DNA of 37,567 nt from IMG/VR virus record IMGVR_UViG_3300044491_002565, positions 1-37,567 of that record. One strand, 5' to 3'. The position numbers and the translations under genes were made by a program. The notes under the pieces were generated by a model that did not search any database, was not told where the DNA came from, and saw nothing but the letters and a program-made list of their open reading frames with translations. Source of the DNA: a virus. Numbering within the stretch: position 1 is the stretch's first letter; each line of letters begins with the position of its first letter. Below are positions 20,928 to 29,477 of the stretch, piece after piece.

Positions 20928-23015
20928 TTAACGCAGTCCGTAATTGAGGAACGCCCTCACTTCAGGCGCAGGACTCACTTCATTATATGTGTTTGTAGTC
21001 GACACGTTGTAGAGCCTCATCCACTCAGCATCTTTCTCATCCAAGGAAAGAGTGAGGAGAGAATCTGCAACACGACGCACTGCAAAAACGACAATACCTT
21101 GATCAATTGGACGAGCGCGACTGGCAACCGCGTTATCAATAACTAGGTCGTAATAGCCTGTTCCGTAGAAAGGAGCGCTGATGCCATCGCTGGCATAATC
21201 GTTATAAAGAGAGCCAGTGCGCGTTTCCGAAAGAGTGAGAGTTGTGTTGCTTGGAGCGCTTAACACATAGAAAGTGCGAGCGCCAATAACAAAGCGGAAG
21301 CCAGGCTCAAAAGTATGCTTTCGATCAGTAGTGAGGACTCCACCGGCACTGATGCTCAGAATTTGAATGTTTTCGTTGTTAACCGGGAAGTCAAACTTGC
21401 TGTCGTATTCAGTTGTGATGGCTTCTCTGACAAGATCGTAGATCTTCGTCAAATCAACTGATTCACCCCGGTTTGAAGGGAGGAAGAACGTACCAAGCTC
21501 TTTCCCTTCAACTACTTTCTTCAAAAGGAAGTTACCTTCAAGTGTGCCCATATCAGTCGCGACATAGGCGTCTTCAATAGCCAATGGCAACTCTTCTGGG
21601 CTTTCAGTAGTGAGCTGAAACACTTCGCTGGTTCCGTTGGGGCCTTGAAGCAAAGACTCCGCAAGGCCATATTCGCCGTCAGTGTCTGTCGGCAACGTGC
21701 CATTGAAATGGCCAACATTGTCGTCAAATGACTTGAAGACAGGATCACGAATGACCTTCAGCTCAGTCGGATAGTTTGACAACAGACGCAGCTCTTTCGG
21801 CAAGCCTTGCAGGCTATTGACAATACCTCCATCCGCAAAATCCTTGCTTCGGACGGCGAACAATGGGAAAGAATGAGCAGCTACACTTCCGCCGAGCAAA
21901 GGACCAATATCTCGACCGTTTGTTAGATCAGCTCCATAGATTTCAGCTTTTTCTGACTCGCCACCATCCACTTGAAGGCTCAGTCCATATTTGACGATGA
22001 ACTGAGGCTCAACCAAGTAGCCAGTGTTCGTAATTTCAATAGTGAATGGCAGAACCGGCGTTCCCAGACTTGGGGCGTCCAGCGTGTCGGGGATGAGCAT
22101 CTCATGCATCAACACCCAACGGCCACGAGGGATGCTCTGAACGGTCTCAGGGACATCCTTTGCTTCATCTACGACAAATGCATAGAAGCGTGCGGAAGAG
22201 GCGCCGTACCAGCCCCATTCCACGAGATACATGCAGTTCTTTTCAAGATCAAGCGTTGCGCCGCTGCCACCAGCGCCATCAAGCTTGTCGCCATTAAACG
22301 AACTGCGCGGAACAATTACTTCCTTGACCAGGCCGTCGCCAGAAGAACGACGATGGACCAGCATGAAATTATCACTGTCCCCATCAGCCTTGATGCGGAA
22401 GAAGAATCCATCTTGTGCATCTCCAATGCCCCATGTTTTCTCGCAAGCCGGAAGGTCGGCCTTGCTCATCTGAAGACAGACTGAAGCGCGAATTACGCGA
22501 CCAGTTTGATACCGAAAACGCTTGCGAGTGGCAATGCGCACTCGCTGAAAACCGCCTTCTGATTTGGCTAGTTCAATCTTGATAGCACGACGATCTTCGT
22601 CGTGCCTGATGTAGCCGGTGGGAATTGGCGCGTAATTAGCACCAACATTCTCAAGCTGTGCCCACTTGGCACTTTCCTCTCCGTCCTCGCCAAGCTCGTT
22701 CAAGCCCTGCACTTCCGAGATGTAAATATCATCCCGATAGGCATAATCATCTGTGTAATTAAACAGACTCAGGCTTGGCTCAGCCTTGGCATTCCCAAGA
22801 ATATCGGAACGATTCTCGCTTTCCTTTTCTTTGTGGATGACAATCGGAAGCTGGCCTTCCAGCAGCGGGAAGACCGTTGGAATTCCGCTGGCCATGACAG
22901 ATTGGCCAATAGGAAATTGACCCGCTTGCTGAAGAACGGTGCCTTCATTAGCACCGCTCGTAACAACAACTTGTTTTTGACCTACTTCATGATCAAGCTG
23001 GTGGTAAGTAGCCAT
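20928..23015 (-). CDS. Tail fibre/receptor-binding protein, paralogue 2 of 3
   Basis: The product is 695 aa. The N-terminus shares layout with the 516-aa paralogue: QKQVVVTSG, a Q-x-x-M-A-x-x-(I/L)-P stretch, then SDILGNAKAEPSLSLFN (about 69-85). The common beta-sandwich module follows: FRYQTGRVIRASVCLQ, GIGDAQDGFFFRIKADG, VPRSSFNGDKLDGAGG, and MYLVEWGWYGASSARFYAFVVDE (about 165-280). The latter half (400-695) is unique, with a charged, beta-rich segment and a module with DRKHTFEPGFRFVIGARTFYVL and TLTLSETRTGS. The unique C-terminus is the likely host-contacting part. A rearranged copy history is suggested by the shared first half only. Confidence 0.7.
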   Translation of the reverse strand: MATYHQLDHEVGQKQVVVTSGANEGTVLQQAGQFPIGQSVMASGIPTVFPLLEGQLPIVIHKEKESENRSDILGNAKAEPSLSLFNYTDDYAYRDDIYISEVQGLNELGEDGEESAKWAQLENVGANYAPIPTGYIRHDEDRRAIKIELAKSEGGFQRVRIATRKRFRYQTGRVIRASVCLQMSKADLPACEKTWGIGDAQDGFFFRIKADGDSDNFMLVHRRSSGDGLVKEVIVPRSSFNGDKLDGAGGSGATLDLEKNCMYLVEWGWYGASSARFYAFVVDEAKDVPETVQSIPRGRWVLMHEMLIPDTLDAPSLGTPVLPFTIEITNTGYLVEPQFIVKYGLSLQVDGGESEKAEIYGADLTNGRDIGPLLGGSVAAHSFPLFAVRSKDFADGGIVNSLQGLPKELRLLSNYPTELKVIRDPVFKSFDDNVGHFNGTLPTDTDGEYGLAESLLQGPNGTSEVFQLTTESPEELPLAIEDAYVATDMGTLEGNFLLKKVVEGKELGTFFLPSNRGESVDLTKIYDLVREAITTEYDSKFDFPVNNENIQILSISAGGVLTTDRKHTFEPGFRFVIGARTFYVLSAPSNTTLTLSETRTGSLYNDYASDGISAPFYGTGYYDLVIDNAVASRARPIDQGIVVFAVRRVADSLLTLSLDEKDAEWMRLYNVSTTNTYNEVSPAPEVRAFLNYGLR

Positions 23016-23022
23016 CCTTTAA

Positions 23023-24573
23023 TCACCGTTCGCCCCATGTAAGGGAGCCATTCACTGTATTGCCGCTGTCAGCAATGCTTTCAGCAACCAGGGTCAGCAC
23101 ATCCCCTGCATCCCCATTCTCATTGGAAATGGGACGGGTGAGGAATTCACGGTTGTAGCGGAACACTTCTTGCAGGATAATGTTTTGCCCATCATCATCT
23201 CCAGAGAAGAAGGTGGCGATAGTGTTACCGCCAGTCAAGCCAGTAGCAGTGGTGTTGTATTCAATCGCAGAAAGTTGAGCCGTGGAAGTGAAGTTAGCCG
23301 TGTCATCAGCAGGATCAACAGTCACCCCGCTGACATTCAGTCCCGTGGGATTTTTGATCAAAGTAAACTTTGTTCGATACTCACTGGAAAGATTGAGCAT
23401 CAACGGCACAACACGCATGATGTTGGTCTTGCTGTTGCCATCAGCATTGACGATGTTTTCTTTGCATCGAATGGTCAGCAGAGGACGACTGCTACCAGGA
23501 TCAATGGAAGCAGCAGCGCCAGGCTGGCTAAAGATGTCGTACTTCGACGCATCACCACCATCGATCTCGGCCTTGGTGCCATAGATCTTCAGATAGACGG
23601 CCTGAGCAATGTTTCCATCTTTCGTGACGCGGAACGTCATCGGCAGATTGGGGTTGCCGAGGCTGGGGAACGGAATCCGGTCGCAAGTGTTGAGCTGGTG
23701 AATGGTCACCCAGCGAGCTTGCTTTGCGGTTTCGCCGTTAGCGAGGTTCTCGTCCTTCGGCACATAAGCCATCAGACGTGCAGCAGAACCGCCGTACCAG
23801 CCCATCTGAATGCGGAACATCGTCACGTTGGACAGGCTCAGCGTATGGATGCTGCTGCCTTGACCGTCCAGCTTGTCGCCGTTAAATGCGCTGCGAGGAA
23901 CAATCTCTTCCATCACGGAAGGATTAGCAGGCAGCGTGCGATAGCGACTGCCGTTGTACAAGCTGCTGGCGTCGTTGATAGTGAAGTCGGTGGAGCCTAC
24001 GGGAGCACCGTGGTTCTGCGGGCTTTCGCCAGAGTTCGTGCGACGAACGAAGAACAGATCGTTGCCCACCACGCGAATGATATAGCCGTTCTTGTCGTCC
24101 CAAATGCCAAATTCAAGGGTGGCATTGGTGTCCTTAAGCATGGACACACCAAAGCTCACGTCAGTGATACGGCCGGTCTGATAAGGGAACACCAGACGGC
24201 TCTGCATTTGAGCGGTGGTTGCGTTGGTTGCATTGGTGTTAACCAGCAACTGAGCGCCGCTTTCAAGCGGCAGGTGCGTGACCGTGGAATAGTCAGGAGT
24301 GCCGGTGTCGTCAGCAGTGATTTTCCAAGCCTTCGGATCGATGGCGAGGATGTTCGTAGAGTCCCAAAGCTGCAGGCTGCTCTGCACCCGAGGGTTGCCG
24401 AGCAGGTCATCATGCACCTCGCTAGGAGCACTTAAGTTGTCAAGAATCGGAACAGGAGACTGGTCGCTAGCAATCGCAACTGGCAGCGACTTGGCCATTG
24501 TGGCCTGACCGGCAGCAATAGGCTCTGAGCGGCCAACTGTTACTACCTGTTTACCTTCTTCAATGTCAGGCAT
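23023..24573 (-). CDS. Tail fibre/receptor-binding protein, paralogue 3 of 3
   Basis: The product is 516 aa. The N-terminal attachment-like part (GKQVVTVGRSEPIAAGQATMAKSLPVAIASDQ) leads into HDDLLGNPRVQSSLQLWD, the marker shared with the 695-aa paralogue. The central module is FPYQTGRITDVSFGVSML (128-145), FGIWDDKNGYIIRVVGNDLFFVRRT, VPRSAFNGDKLDGQGS (222-237), and FRIQMGWYGGSAARLMAYV. The rest, with PFPSLGNPNLPMTFRVTKDG and a terminal segment, also resembles the 695-aa protein up to about residue 380. It follows the BppU-like 227-aa gene by 6 bases. It is probably a fibre or receptor-binding subunit. Long antisense frames inside this gene are shadows. Confidence 0.7.
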   Translation of the reverse strand: MPDIEEGKQVVTVGRSEPIAAGQATMAKSLPVAIASDQSPVPILDNLSAPSEVHDDLLGNPRVQSSLQLWDSTNILAIDPKAWKITADDTGTPDYSTVTHLPLESGAQLLVNTNATNATTAQMQSRLVFPYQTGRITDVSFGVSMLKDTNATLEFGIWDDKNGYIIRVVGNDLFFVRRTNSGESPQNHGAPVGSTDFTINDASSLYNGSRYRTLPANPSVMEEIVPRSAFNGDKLDGQGSSIHTLSLSNVTMFRIQMGWYGGSAARLMAYVPKDENLANGETAKQARWVTIHQLNTCDRIPFPSLGNPNLPMTFRVTKDGNIAQAVYLKIYGTKAEIDGGDASKYDIFSQPGAAASIDPGSSRPLLTIRCKENIVNADGNSKTNIMRVVPLMLNLSSEYRTKFTLIKNPTGLNVSGVTVDPADDTANFTSTAQLSAIEYNTTATGLTGGNTIATFFSGDDDGQNIILQEVFRYNREFLTRPISNENGDAGDVLTLVAESIADSGNTVNGSLTWGER

Positions 24574-24579
24574 TGTTCC

Positions 24580-25263
24580 TTAGATCGAGGTGATGCGAGG
24601 CTTAACTTGCAGCGTGCCCAGTACAATCGTATCTTCCTTGAGTACGCTGAGCGTACCGCCAGTTGCGTCAGAGTTGTAATTGGGAGTGCCGCCACTACCA
24701 GGCACAATCTCAAACACCGTGTTTGAAATAATGCTCAACGTATTGGTTGTATAAGTGGTATTGTAGCCGCTAACTGTTGTGCCAGCGATACGAACAATAT
24801 CGTTGGAAGTGAGATTATGGTTGCCGCTAGTAGTAAAACGAATTCGATTAGTCCCAAGACCGGGATCAATGACCGTCCCAGAAGTAACGGAAGCAATGCC
24901 ACTTCCTTCTGAAATGTAATAAAGCTCTTTCAAGTCCCACAAGAACTTGGCAGAAGCATCGCCTGGGTCAGCGGCCTGGCGGCCAACGTCATATTCAAGG
25001 TTTCGCTCTGAATAACCAAGGCTAATGTTGCGAGCTAAATCTTCGGTTTGAGAAGAGGTGAGGGCAAGCTTTAGATGGCCTGTAGTGTCAAGCTTCGTAA
25101 TGCCAAACGAATCGACGACGGTCGACGCTCCAAACGTTTCCTTGATCTGTGCAATCAAGGAAGAGCCTGAAAAATCGCGAGCGGTGCCAATGGGCTTCTG
25201 AAAAGCGAGATACAACTCGTCAAAGCTGTCACCCTCGCGAACTGTAACGTCAATACTTTCCAT
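24580..25263 (-). CDS. BppU_N-like attachment protein with an inserted beta module
   Basis: The product is 227 aa. Residues 1-95 (SIDVTVREGDSFDELYLAFQ, FSGSSLIAQIKE, GHLKLALTSSQTEDL, RNLEYDVG) follow the BppU_N-like pattern seen in the 113-aa protein at 14292-14633. About 115-210 is an inserted beta-barrel module (GSGIASVTSGTV, GNHNLTSNDIVRIAG, NTLSIISNTVFEIVPGSG) like the FCCH-type modules often annotated in phage virion proteins. The C-terminus is VLGTLQVKPRIT, completing the BppU-like strand. This fits a baseplate or tail-tip part that carries fibres. The gene overlaps the next by one base. Confidence 0.65.
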   Translation of the reverse strand: MESIDVTVREGDSFDELYLAFQKPIGTARDFSGSSLIAQIKETFGASTVVDSFGITKLDTTGHLKLALTSSQTEDLARNISLGYSERNLEYDVGRQAADPGDASAKFLWDLKELYYISEGSGIASVTSGTVIDPGLGTNRIRFTTSGNHNLTSNDIVRIAGTTVSGYNTTYTTNTLSIISNTVFEIVPGSGGTPNYNSDATGGTLSVLKEDTIVLGTLQVKPRITSI

Positions 25264-26063
25264 TAGCCGTCAATCAGTCTGTCGAGGTTTGCAATCATTT
25301 CTTGACGCAAGGAAGAAGTGCTACGGCGAGGCTGCTTCAGCTCTTCGATGCGATTAAGAAGTTCTTGTTTCTCAATTTTAAGCCTATCAATCTCTGCATG
25401 CAGATTGGAGAAATGCGTGCTTAAGCCAATGCTTTCTTCCGCTTGCTTTTTTAATTGCTCATTCTCGTTCGCAAGTACAGCGATTTCTTTCCTGGTTTGT
25501 CGAAGAATCACCTGAGCATCAGCCGGCATCACTTGTTTTTCCACCACTTCTGTCCGCACTGCGGGAACTTCAGCCTCCATCAATTTGCGCTGCAGGCCGC
25601 TCACTTCAGACTGGAGGGAAGCCAGCTTGCCCGCTGATGATGCTGCCCGAGACTCAGCATGAGTCAACTTGAGCATTAGATGAGCTTTTTTCTCTTCTAA
25701 AACATGCACTTGCTCTTGAGCCTTTTGGGCCTCTGCTCGCCACATGGCATTATCAGCCGCAGAAGTCCTGCCCTCGCGAGAAGAGCGCCTCGCACCCCTC
25801 ACTTGATCCAGAGAAATCTCTTCAGCATTGGGAACCATCCAGCGCTCGCTATAGCTGATCGGTCCCACGTCAAACTTGTCTTTCCATCCAGCGAAAAAGA
25901 CTGTCGTGCCAGTGTTAAACGGCACTTCGATGTCCACTTCACCATCCGCAATCTTGAAAGACATCTCCTTAGACGCTCCAATGAACGGCGTGGACGGCTT
26001 CAAATAAAGCCGTCCGTTCAATGGACCATCAGTCCCATAAAGCTTGCCAATAACACGAGTCAT
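25263..26063 (-). CDS. Tail-tip protein: N-terminal beta domain plus long coiled coil
   Basis: The product is 266 aa. Residues 1-80 are beta-rich (VIGKLYGTDGPLNGRLYLKP, MSFKIADGEVDIEVPFNTGTTVFFAGW), resembling short tail-associated domains. From about residue 95 to 255 the chain is a continuous coiled coil rich in Glu, Lys, Gln, Leu and Ala (HVLEEKKAHLMLKLTHAESR, NEQLKKQAEES, ALLNRIEELKQ-like heptads). This rod would be long enough to serve as a fibre stalk or spike. It ends in SSLRQEMIANLDRLIDG. The neighbouring genes are a small beta-sandwich and a BppU-like gene, so it likely belongs to the fibre base. Confidence 0.65.
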   Translation of the reverse strand: MTRVIGKLYGTDGPLNGRLYLKPSTPFIGASKEMSFKIADGEVDIEVPFNTGTTVFFAGWKDKFDVGPISYSERWMVPNAEEISLDQVRGARRSSREGRTSAADNAMWRAEAQKAQEQVHVLEEKKAHLMLKLTHAESRAASSAGKLASLQSEVSGLQRKLMEAEVPAVRTEVVEKQVMPADAQVILRQTRKEIAVLANENEQLKKQAEESIGLSTHFSNLHAEIDRLKIEKQELLNRIEELKQPRRSTSSLRQEMIANLDRLIDG

Positions 26064-26065
26064 AA

Positions 26066-26467
26066 TCAGACCTCCCGATAGGTGACCATTACGGAGTAAT
26101 CACCACCGGAAGAAACCACTGCGTTCAGTTTTTCGCCAGCAGCAGTTTCAAACAGGCCAAGTTCATTGGAAATGGTCAGATTGCCAGAAGCGACGATGGG
26201 AAAAGTTGGAGTGAGATCAGTTGTTCCACCACTCTGCAACTGCACCGTGCAACCGCTGATTGCACTGATCACCAAACTTGTAACGCGAATAGCTTTATCC
26301 GTCACTCCACTCACAACGTCAGCATTGGCGGTGCCCGATGCAAAGGCACTTTTCATCGACCGCGTTAGCAGGTCGTGCTGCATGATGTAAGGAGTGCTGG
26401 TCGTCCCTTGGCCATCGGCCTGAACATAGGCGGAGTTGCCTGCAGCATCTAGTCCGAAAAGGGCCAT
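26066..26467 (-). CDS. Small beta-sandwich virion protein
   Basis: The product is 133 aa and beta-rich. The segments RVTSLVISAISGCTVQLQSGGTTDLTPTFPIVASGNLTISN and FETAAGEKLNAVVSSGGDYSVMVTYREV follow the pattern of a common phage decoration or tail-tip sandwich, with a strand, V-x-x-x-S-G-x-T, G-N-L, F-E-T-x-x-G-E-x-L-x-x-x-x-S, and a terminal Y-R-E-V. The first 40 residues are polar and mobile. It sits directly downstream of the FN3-like gene and upstream of the coiled-coil protein. It may be a tail-tip or fibre base subunit. Confidence 0.6.
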   Translation of the reverse strand: MALFGLDAAGNSAYVQADGQGTTSTPYIMQHDLLTRSMKSAFASGTANADVVSGVTDKAIRVTSLVISAISGCTVQLQSGGTTDLTPTFPIVASGNLTISNELGLFETAAGEKLNAVVSSGGDYSVMVTYREV

Positions 26468-26470
26468 GAC

Positions 26471-26866
26471 TTAAATAATCAAGAAAAGAAGGCGTTGTGT
26501 TCTTAAAGAGCGACCATCAGGAAGCATTGCAACATTCGCTGAAGAAAAGTCAAACCTCAAGGGAGATGCGACCAGTGTATCGCTCTCTGCATAGGAAGAT
26601 TGCCTGTCATCCAAGCCGATTGTAGCAATGCGAATTTTATAAGAAGTGGAGATTCTGTATTCATCAGTTGGCAAGGGCATGTATGTATCTGTTGTCGTGC
26701 CCAGGTCAACTGTTCTCTGATCCTCCTGCTTAAACATCTGCACCTTGAAGCTTTTAATGGCTGGATGCCGGTGCGGGTCTTGCCAACACAGCAGCGGATT
26801 TATGACATTCAAGATTGAATACGAACTATATTTAGGGGCCTCCCAACTTGCTTCCACTCTTGGCAT
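26471..26866 (-). CDS. FN3-like tail-tip protein separate from the J-like protein
   Basis: The product is 131 aa. It reads as one fibronectin type III-like domain: PRVEASWEAPKYSS, PLLCWQDPHRHPAIKSFKVQMF with the conserved W, then DTYMPLP, YKIRIATIGLDDRQSSYAESDTL. These are the usual FN3 strands, including the Y-x-I-R-x-A-T-I-G-x-D motif. Lambda J and its relatives carry such FN3 domains inside the J chain after the tail hub region; here it is a separate gene translated right after the J-like gene (1-base overlap). It was probably split from or never fused to J. The C-terminal 25 residues are not FN3. Confidence 0.65.
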   Translation of the reverse strand: MPRVEASWEAPKYSSYSILNVINPLLCWQDPHRHPAIKSFKVQMFKQEDQRTVDLGTTTDTYMPLPTDEYRISTSYKIRIATIGLDDRQSSYAESDTLVASPLRFDFSSANVAMLPDGRSLRTQRLLFLII

Positions 26867-28836
26867 TAGCTCGTCCTCAACACAATTGACCCTTTGAAAA
26901 CTGTAGGAGCGACTTTCACGCCAGCAACGCTTTTAATTTGAGCATCGAAAAATGTATCAACATCAACGCTGTTGTATTTGTCTTCGTTATAAGCAGTTGC
27001 GTTAATGGTAACCGTGCCGTCCTCTAACTCCATGATGCCCATTACGCGATATTTACGAGGCTTAGCTCCTCCCACTTCTTTGACAATAAACAACTCCCCC
27101 GCTGCAGGAACTACGCCAAATCCGCTGGTTACGACAATTGCATTGCTCGCGATGGACTGAACAGTGTTGACGGGTTTTGTTTCCGTGCGAATCGTCACCT
27201 CGTAACTTTTTCCGCCGACAAATGCTGGCAACTTATCTACCTTTACATTGGTAGAAGTTGACCCTTCTTGAACAACGCCTGCGAAAACCTGAGCTGTTTT
27301 AGCTTCGTCCACCACTTCGATAATTTCACCAGGCATCATGAAGAAGCCTTGAGCTGTCACGCGAAAAGTAACCGTCTCTTTCTCGGTCAAATTCGTAACC
27401 AAAGCCCACCGTCCCATGCGCTGTGCTTGCCCCTGCGAAGTACATCCAAATGCCCTTACCTCCAGCTCTCTGTATCCATATAGATCAATTCCTCTTCTGT
27501 CTTCCACGTATTCAAGCTTTGTTCTATAACGATCGTCAGGGTCATTCCATGAAACCAGCGCAACCGTTTTCCTAGCTTTACGCCCTGTCCCCTCGTAAGA
27601 GAATGGAGGAGTTGTGACATTCCCATTGTCATCCACCTCTTGAATGACATTGGAAGCACTAAATTTCTTGACAACGCTTCCCGGCCTGTCTTGTGTTGGC
27701 ACAACCGTGCCATTTGCGTAATACAACATACCCCTAAAGGCTGCAGCAATTGAATTCAGCACCTCATAAGCCTCTCCCCTGTTATTGATATAGCCATTAA
27801 AAGTAAAGCGAGGCTCTTTCCCTCCCCTTCCATCGTTCACTTCTTCGTCGCAATACTTTGCAATCTCGTACAGTGCAAACTTGTCAACTTGATCGGCATC
27901 AATAAATTGACCACAGCCGTACCTTTCGTTTGTAATTAAGTCATAAAACACCCAAGCTGGATTGTTGGAATATCTAGTTTTGAAGGCGCCATTCCAGGTG
28001 CCCACATAATTGCGTGTTCTCGTGTTGTAATTTTCTGGCACTTGAATTAGCAGCCCCTCCAAATCAACACTGAGTCTTGGGATTTGATTGAAACCTTCCG
28101 AGTCAAGAACTACACCTACCAAAGCCGTCCCTGGATATTTGAAACTTTCATCTAGTACGCCAACGATTGCCTTGAAGAAGAAGTCGCTAGCGTCCGTTGC
28201 GCTTTCTGCGTCGTCCGTTTCTCTAGTAACTCTTACTGTCCAAGGGCCTGTTCCACTTAAACCATATTTGTGTTCCGTGTCGAACGCGCTTCTCGTTTTG
28301 CCTTCAATTACTTCGTTTTGACTTGATATTTGAGTGCCGTTGTTGTCAAGGATGCGAATGTTGTATTTAACCTTGCTTCCAGAAATGTCTCCATTGTCAT
28401 CGTCCACTTGGTACAGTGCGCCTACGCCTACTCGCACGATAACTTCATCAAGATTGACAGTAGAGGTTGTCACCGAAACTCCACCTCCTCTCTTTGTTAC
28501 CTTCACACCAACGGTCTGTTCAATCAGTACATCCTTGAATCCCTTCAATGCGTCTTGGATTAACGTTCCATTTGTTGAGACAATGTCAACATTCCCGTCG
28601 AAATTTTTAACTCCATTCGGCTCTTCAATGGGAGTGTCATTTAAGTAAACGCTTTTCTCATCGGCTTCCGCAAAACCTTCGATTTCTCCTTCACACAATG
28701 CAATCAGCACACGAGCTGTGGCCTTACTAAATAGATCATCATCCTCTTCTTTTGGCTTGCGATCGCCACCGCTTTTTCCTCCGCCGCCACTACCTGACAG
28801 CTCTAAACGCTTGTTCTCGTCATCAAAATCAGGCAT
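26866..28836 (-). CDS. Tail tip hub / host-specificity protein, lambda J-like
   Basis: The product is 656 aa from ATG 28836; a TTG at 28842 gives 2 more residues and would overlap the previous stop. The N-terminus is a Gly/Lys-rich tether (SGSGGGGKSGGDRKPKEEDD) followed by the J marker DLFSKATARVLIALCEGEIEGF and SVYLNDTPIEEPNGV. The middle has the tail hub regions (TRNYVGTWNGAFKTRYSNNPAWVFYDLITNERYGCG, IAKYCDEEVNDG, EVDDNGNVTTPPFSYEGTGRKARKTVALVSWNDP). It stops after the hub; lambda J (1132 aa) continues into FN3 and receptor-binding domains. The FN3 part is encoded next (26471-26866), and receptor binding presumably falls to the separate fibres. The shortness is real: the stop is followed by the next start. 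Confidence 0.8.
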   Translation of the reverse strand: MPDFDDENKRLELSGSGGGGKSGGDRKPKEEDDDLFSKATARVLIALCEGEIEGFAEADEKSVYLNDTPIEEPNGVKNFDGNVDIVSTNGTLIQDALKGFKDVLIEQTVGVKVTKRGGGVSVTTSTVNLDEVIVRVGVGALYQVDDDNGDISGSKVKYNIRILDNNGTQISSQNEVIEGKTRSAFDTEHKYGLSGTGPWTVRVTRETDDAESATDASDFFFKAIVGVLDESFKYPGTALVGVVLDSEGFNQIPRLSVDLEGLLIQVPENYNTRTRNYVGTWNGAFKTRYSNNPAWVFYDLITNERYGCGQFIDADQVDKFALYEIAKYCDEEVNDGRGGKEPRFTFNGYINNRGEAYEVLNSIAAAFRGMLYYANGTVVPTQDRPGSVVKKFSASNVIQEVDDNGNVTTPPFSYEGTGRKARKTVALVSWNDPDDRYRTKLEYVEDRRGIDLYGYRELEVRAFGCTSQGQAQRMGRWALVTNLTEKETVTFRVTAQGFFMMPGEIIEVVDEAKTAQVFAGVVQEGSTSTNVKVDKLPAFVGGKSYEVTIRTETKPVNTVQSIASNAIVVTSGFGVVPAAGELFIVKEVGGAKPRKYRVMGIMELEDGTVTINATAYNEDKYNSVDVDTFFDAQIKSVAGVKVAPTVFKGSIVLRTS

Positions 28837-28838
28837 GA

Positions 28839-29477
28839 TCAAGAGTTAATCTGCTCAGTGCTAATAGCGGAGGAAACAACTAAAGGCGCTTGGCAAAGGA
28901 ATCGTCCATACAACAATGGGATTGGGTAGCCCTGTGTTGTAAGCTCAGCGGCTCTGTCAAACATAAAGCTCTCCCCTTTAGCGCTGTCTCCACCGGGAGG
29001 CTCCACTGGAGGAGCAAGTAAGGACGAGATGCCGCCCAAAACCAAGCTCACGCCCAGTCCAAACATCAGAGAGCCCATAGTCGTGAATGCCATTGTTCCG
29101 CCCAAAATACCCTGGCCAGCAGCAACCGCTGAAAAGGCGTTAATACCAGGAATAAACATCATGCCAATTAACGCGGCTCCTAAAAGAATTCTCCCGGCAC
29201 CGCCACCAGATCCAGCGAGAATAGGAGCAATGATCAAGCGATCACAACTCATCATCACTTCTTCGTAATCCATGCCTTCTGGATCACTGGAAACTAGCTT
29301 GAAGCCCATGGCCTTCTCGTGAGCTGTGTATAGATATTCCTTAAAGCCTTCAATTTGATACGACAAGGCGCTGATCACTTCTTTTGCGTTTTTAACGTAA
29401 AACACATAGCTGCGACCAAACCGCCGCCCCAGCTCTCCTAGCAACTTCACCTCAACTCGTCTTTCAGCAGTCATCAC
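28839..29477 (-). CDS. Tail assembly protein, lambda I-like
   Basis: The product is 212 aa. Residues about 5-80 (VEVKLLGELGRRFGRSYVFYVKNAKEVISALSYQIEGFKEYL) look like the ubiquitin-like beta-grasp fold of the lambda I family. Two hydrophobic glycine-rich helices follow (RILLGAALIGMMFIPGINAF, TMGSLMFGLGVSLVLGGISSLL), then the conserved P-rich hinge (LAPPVEPPGG) and a C-terminal segment YPIPLLYGRFLCQAPLV. Lambda I acts with K, L and J to build the tail tip. It overlaps the K-like gene by four bases and precedes the J-like gene, exactly as in lambda. Confidence 0.8.
   Translation of the reverse strand: MMTAERRVEVKLLGELGRRFGRSYVFYVKNAKEVISALSYQIEGFKEYLYTAHEKAMGFKLVSSDPEGMDYEEVMMSCDRLIIAPILAGSGGGAGRILLGAALIGMMFIPGINAFSAVAAGQGILGGTMAFTTMGSLMFGLGVSLVLGGISSLLAPPVEPPGGDSAKGESFMFDRAAELTTQGYPIPLLYGRFLCQAPLVVSSAISTEQINS

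Noticed and set aside
23170-24435. A 421-codon rightward open frame inside the 516-aa fibre gene
   Set aside because: It is entirely antisense to a well-supported gene with clear fibre motifs, has no domain and no Shine-Dalgarno, and is a shadow of the sense codon bias.
9913-24573. A diversity-generating retroelement among the many fibre genes
   Set aside because: No reverse transcriptase and no adenine-biased template/variable repeat pair was seen; the shared modules are old paralogues.
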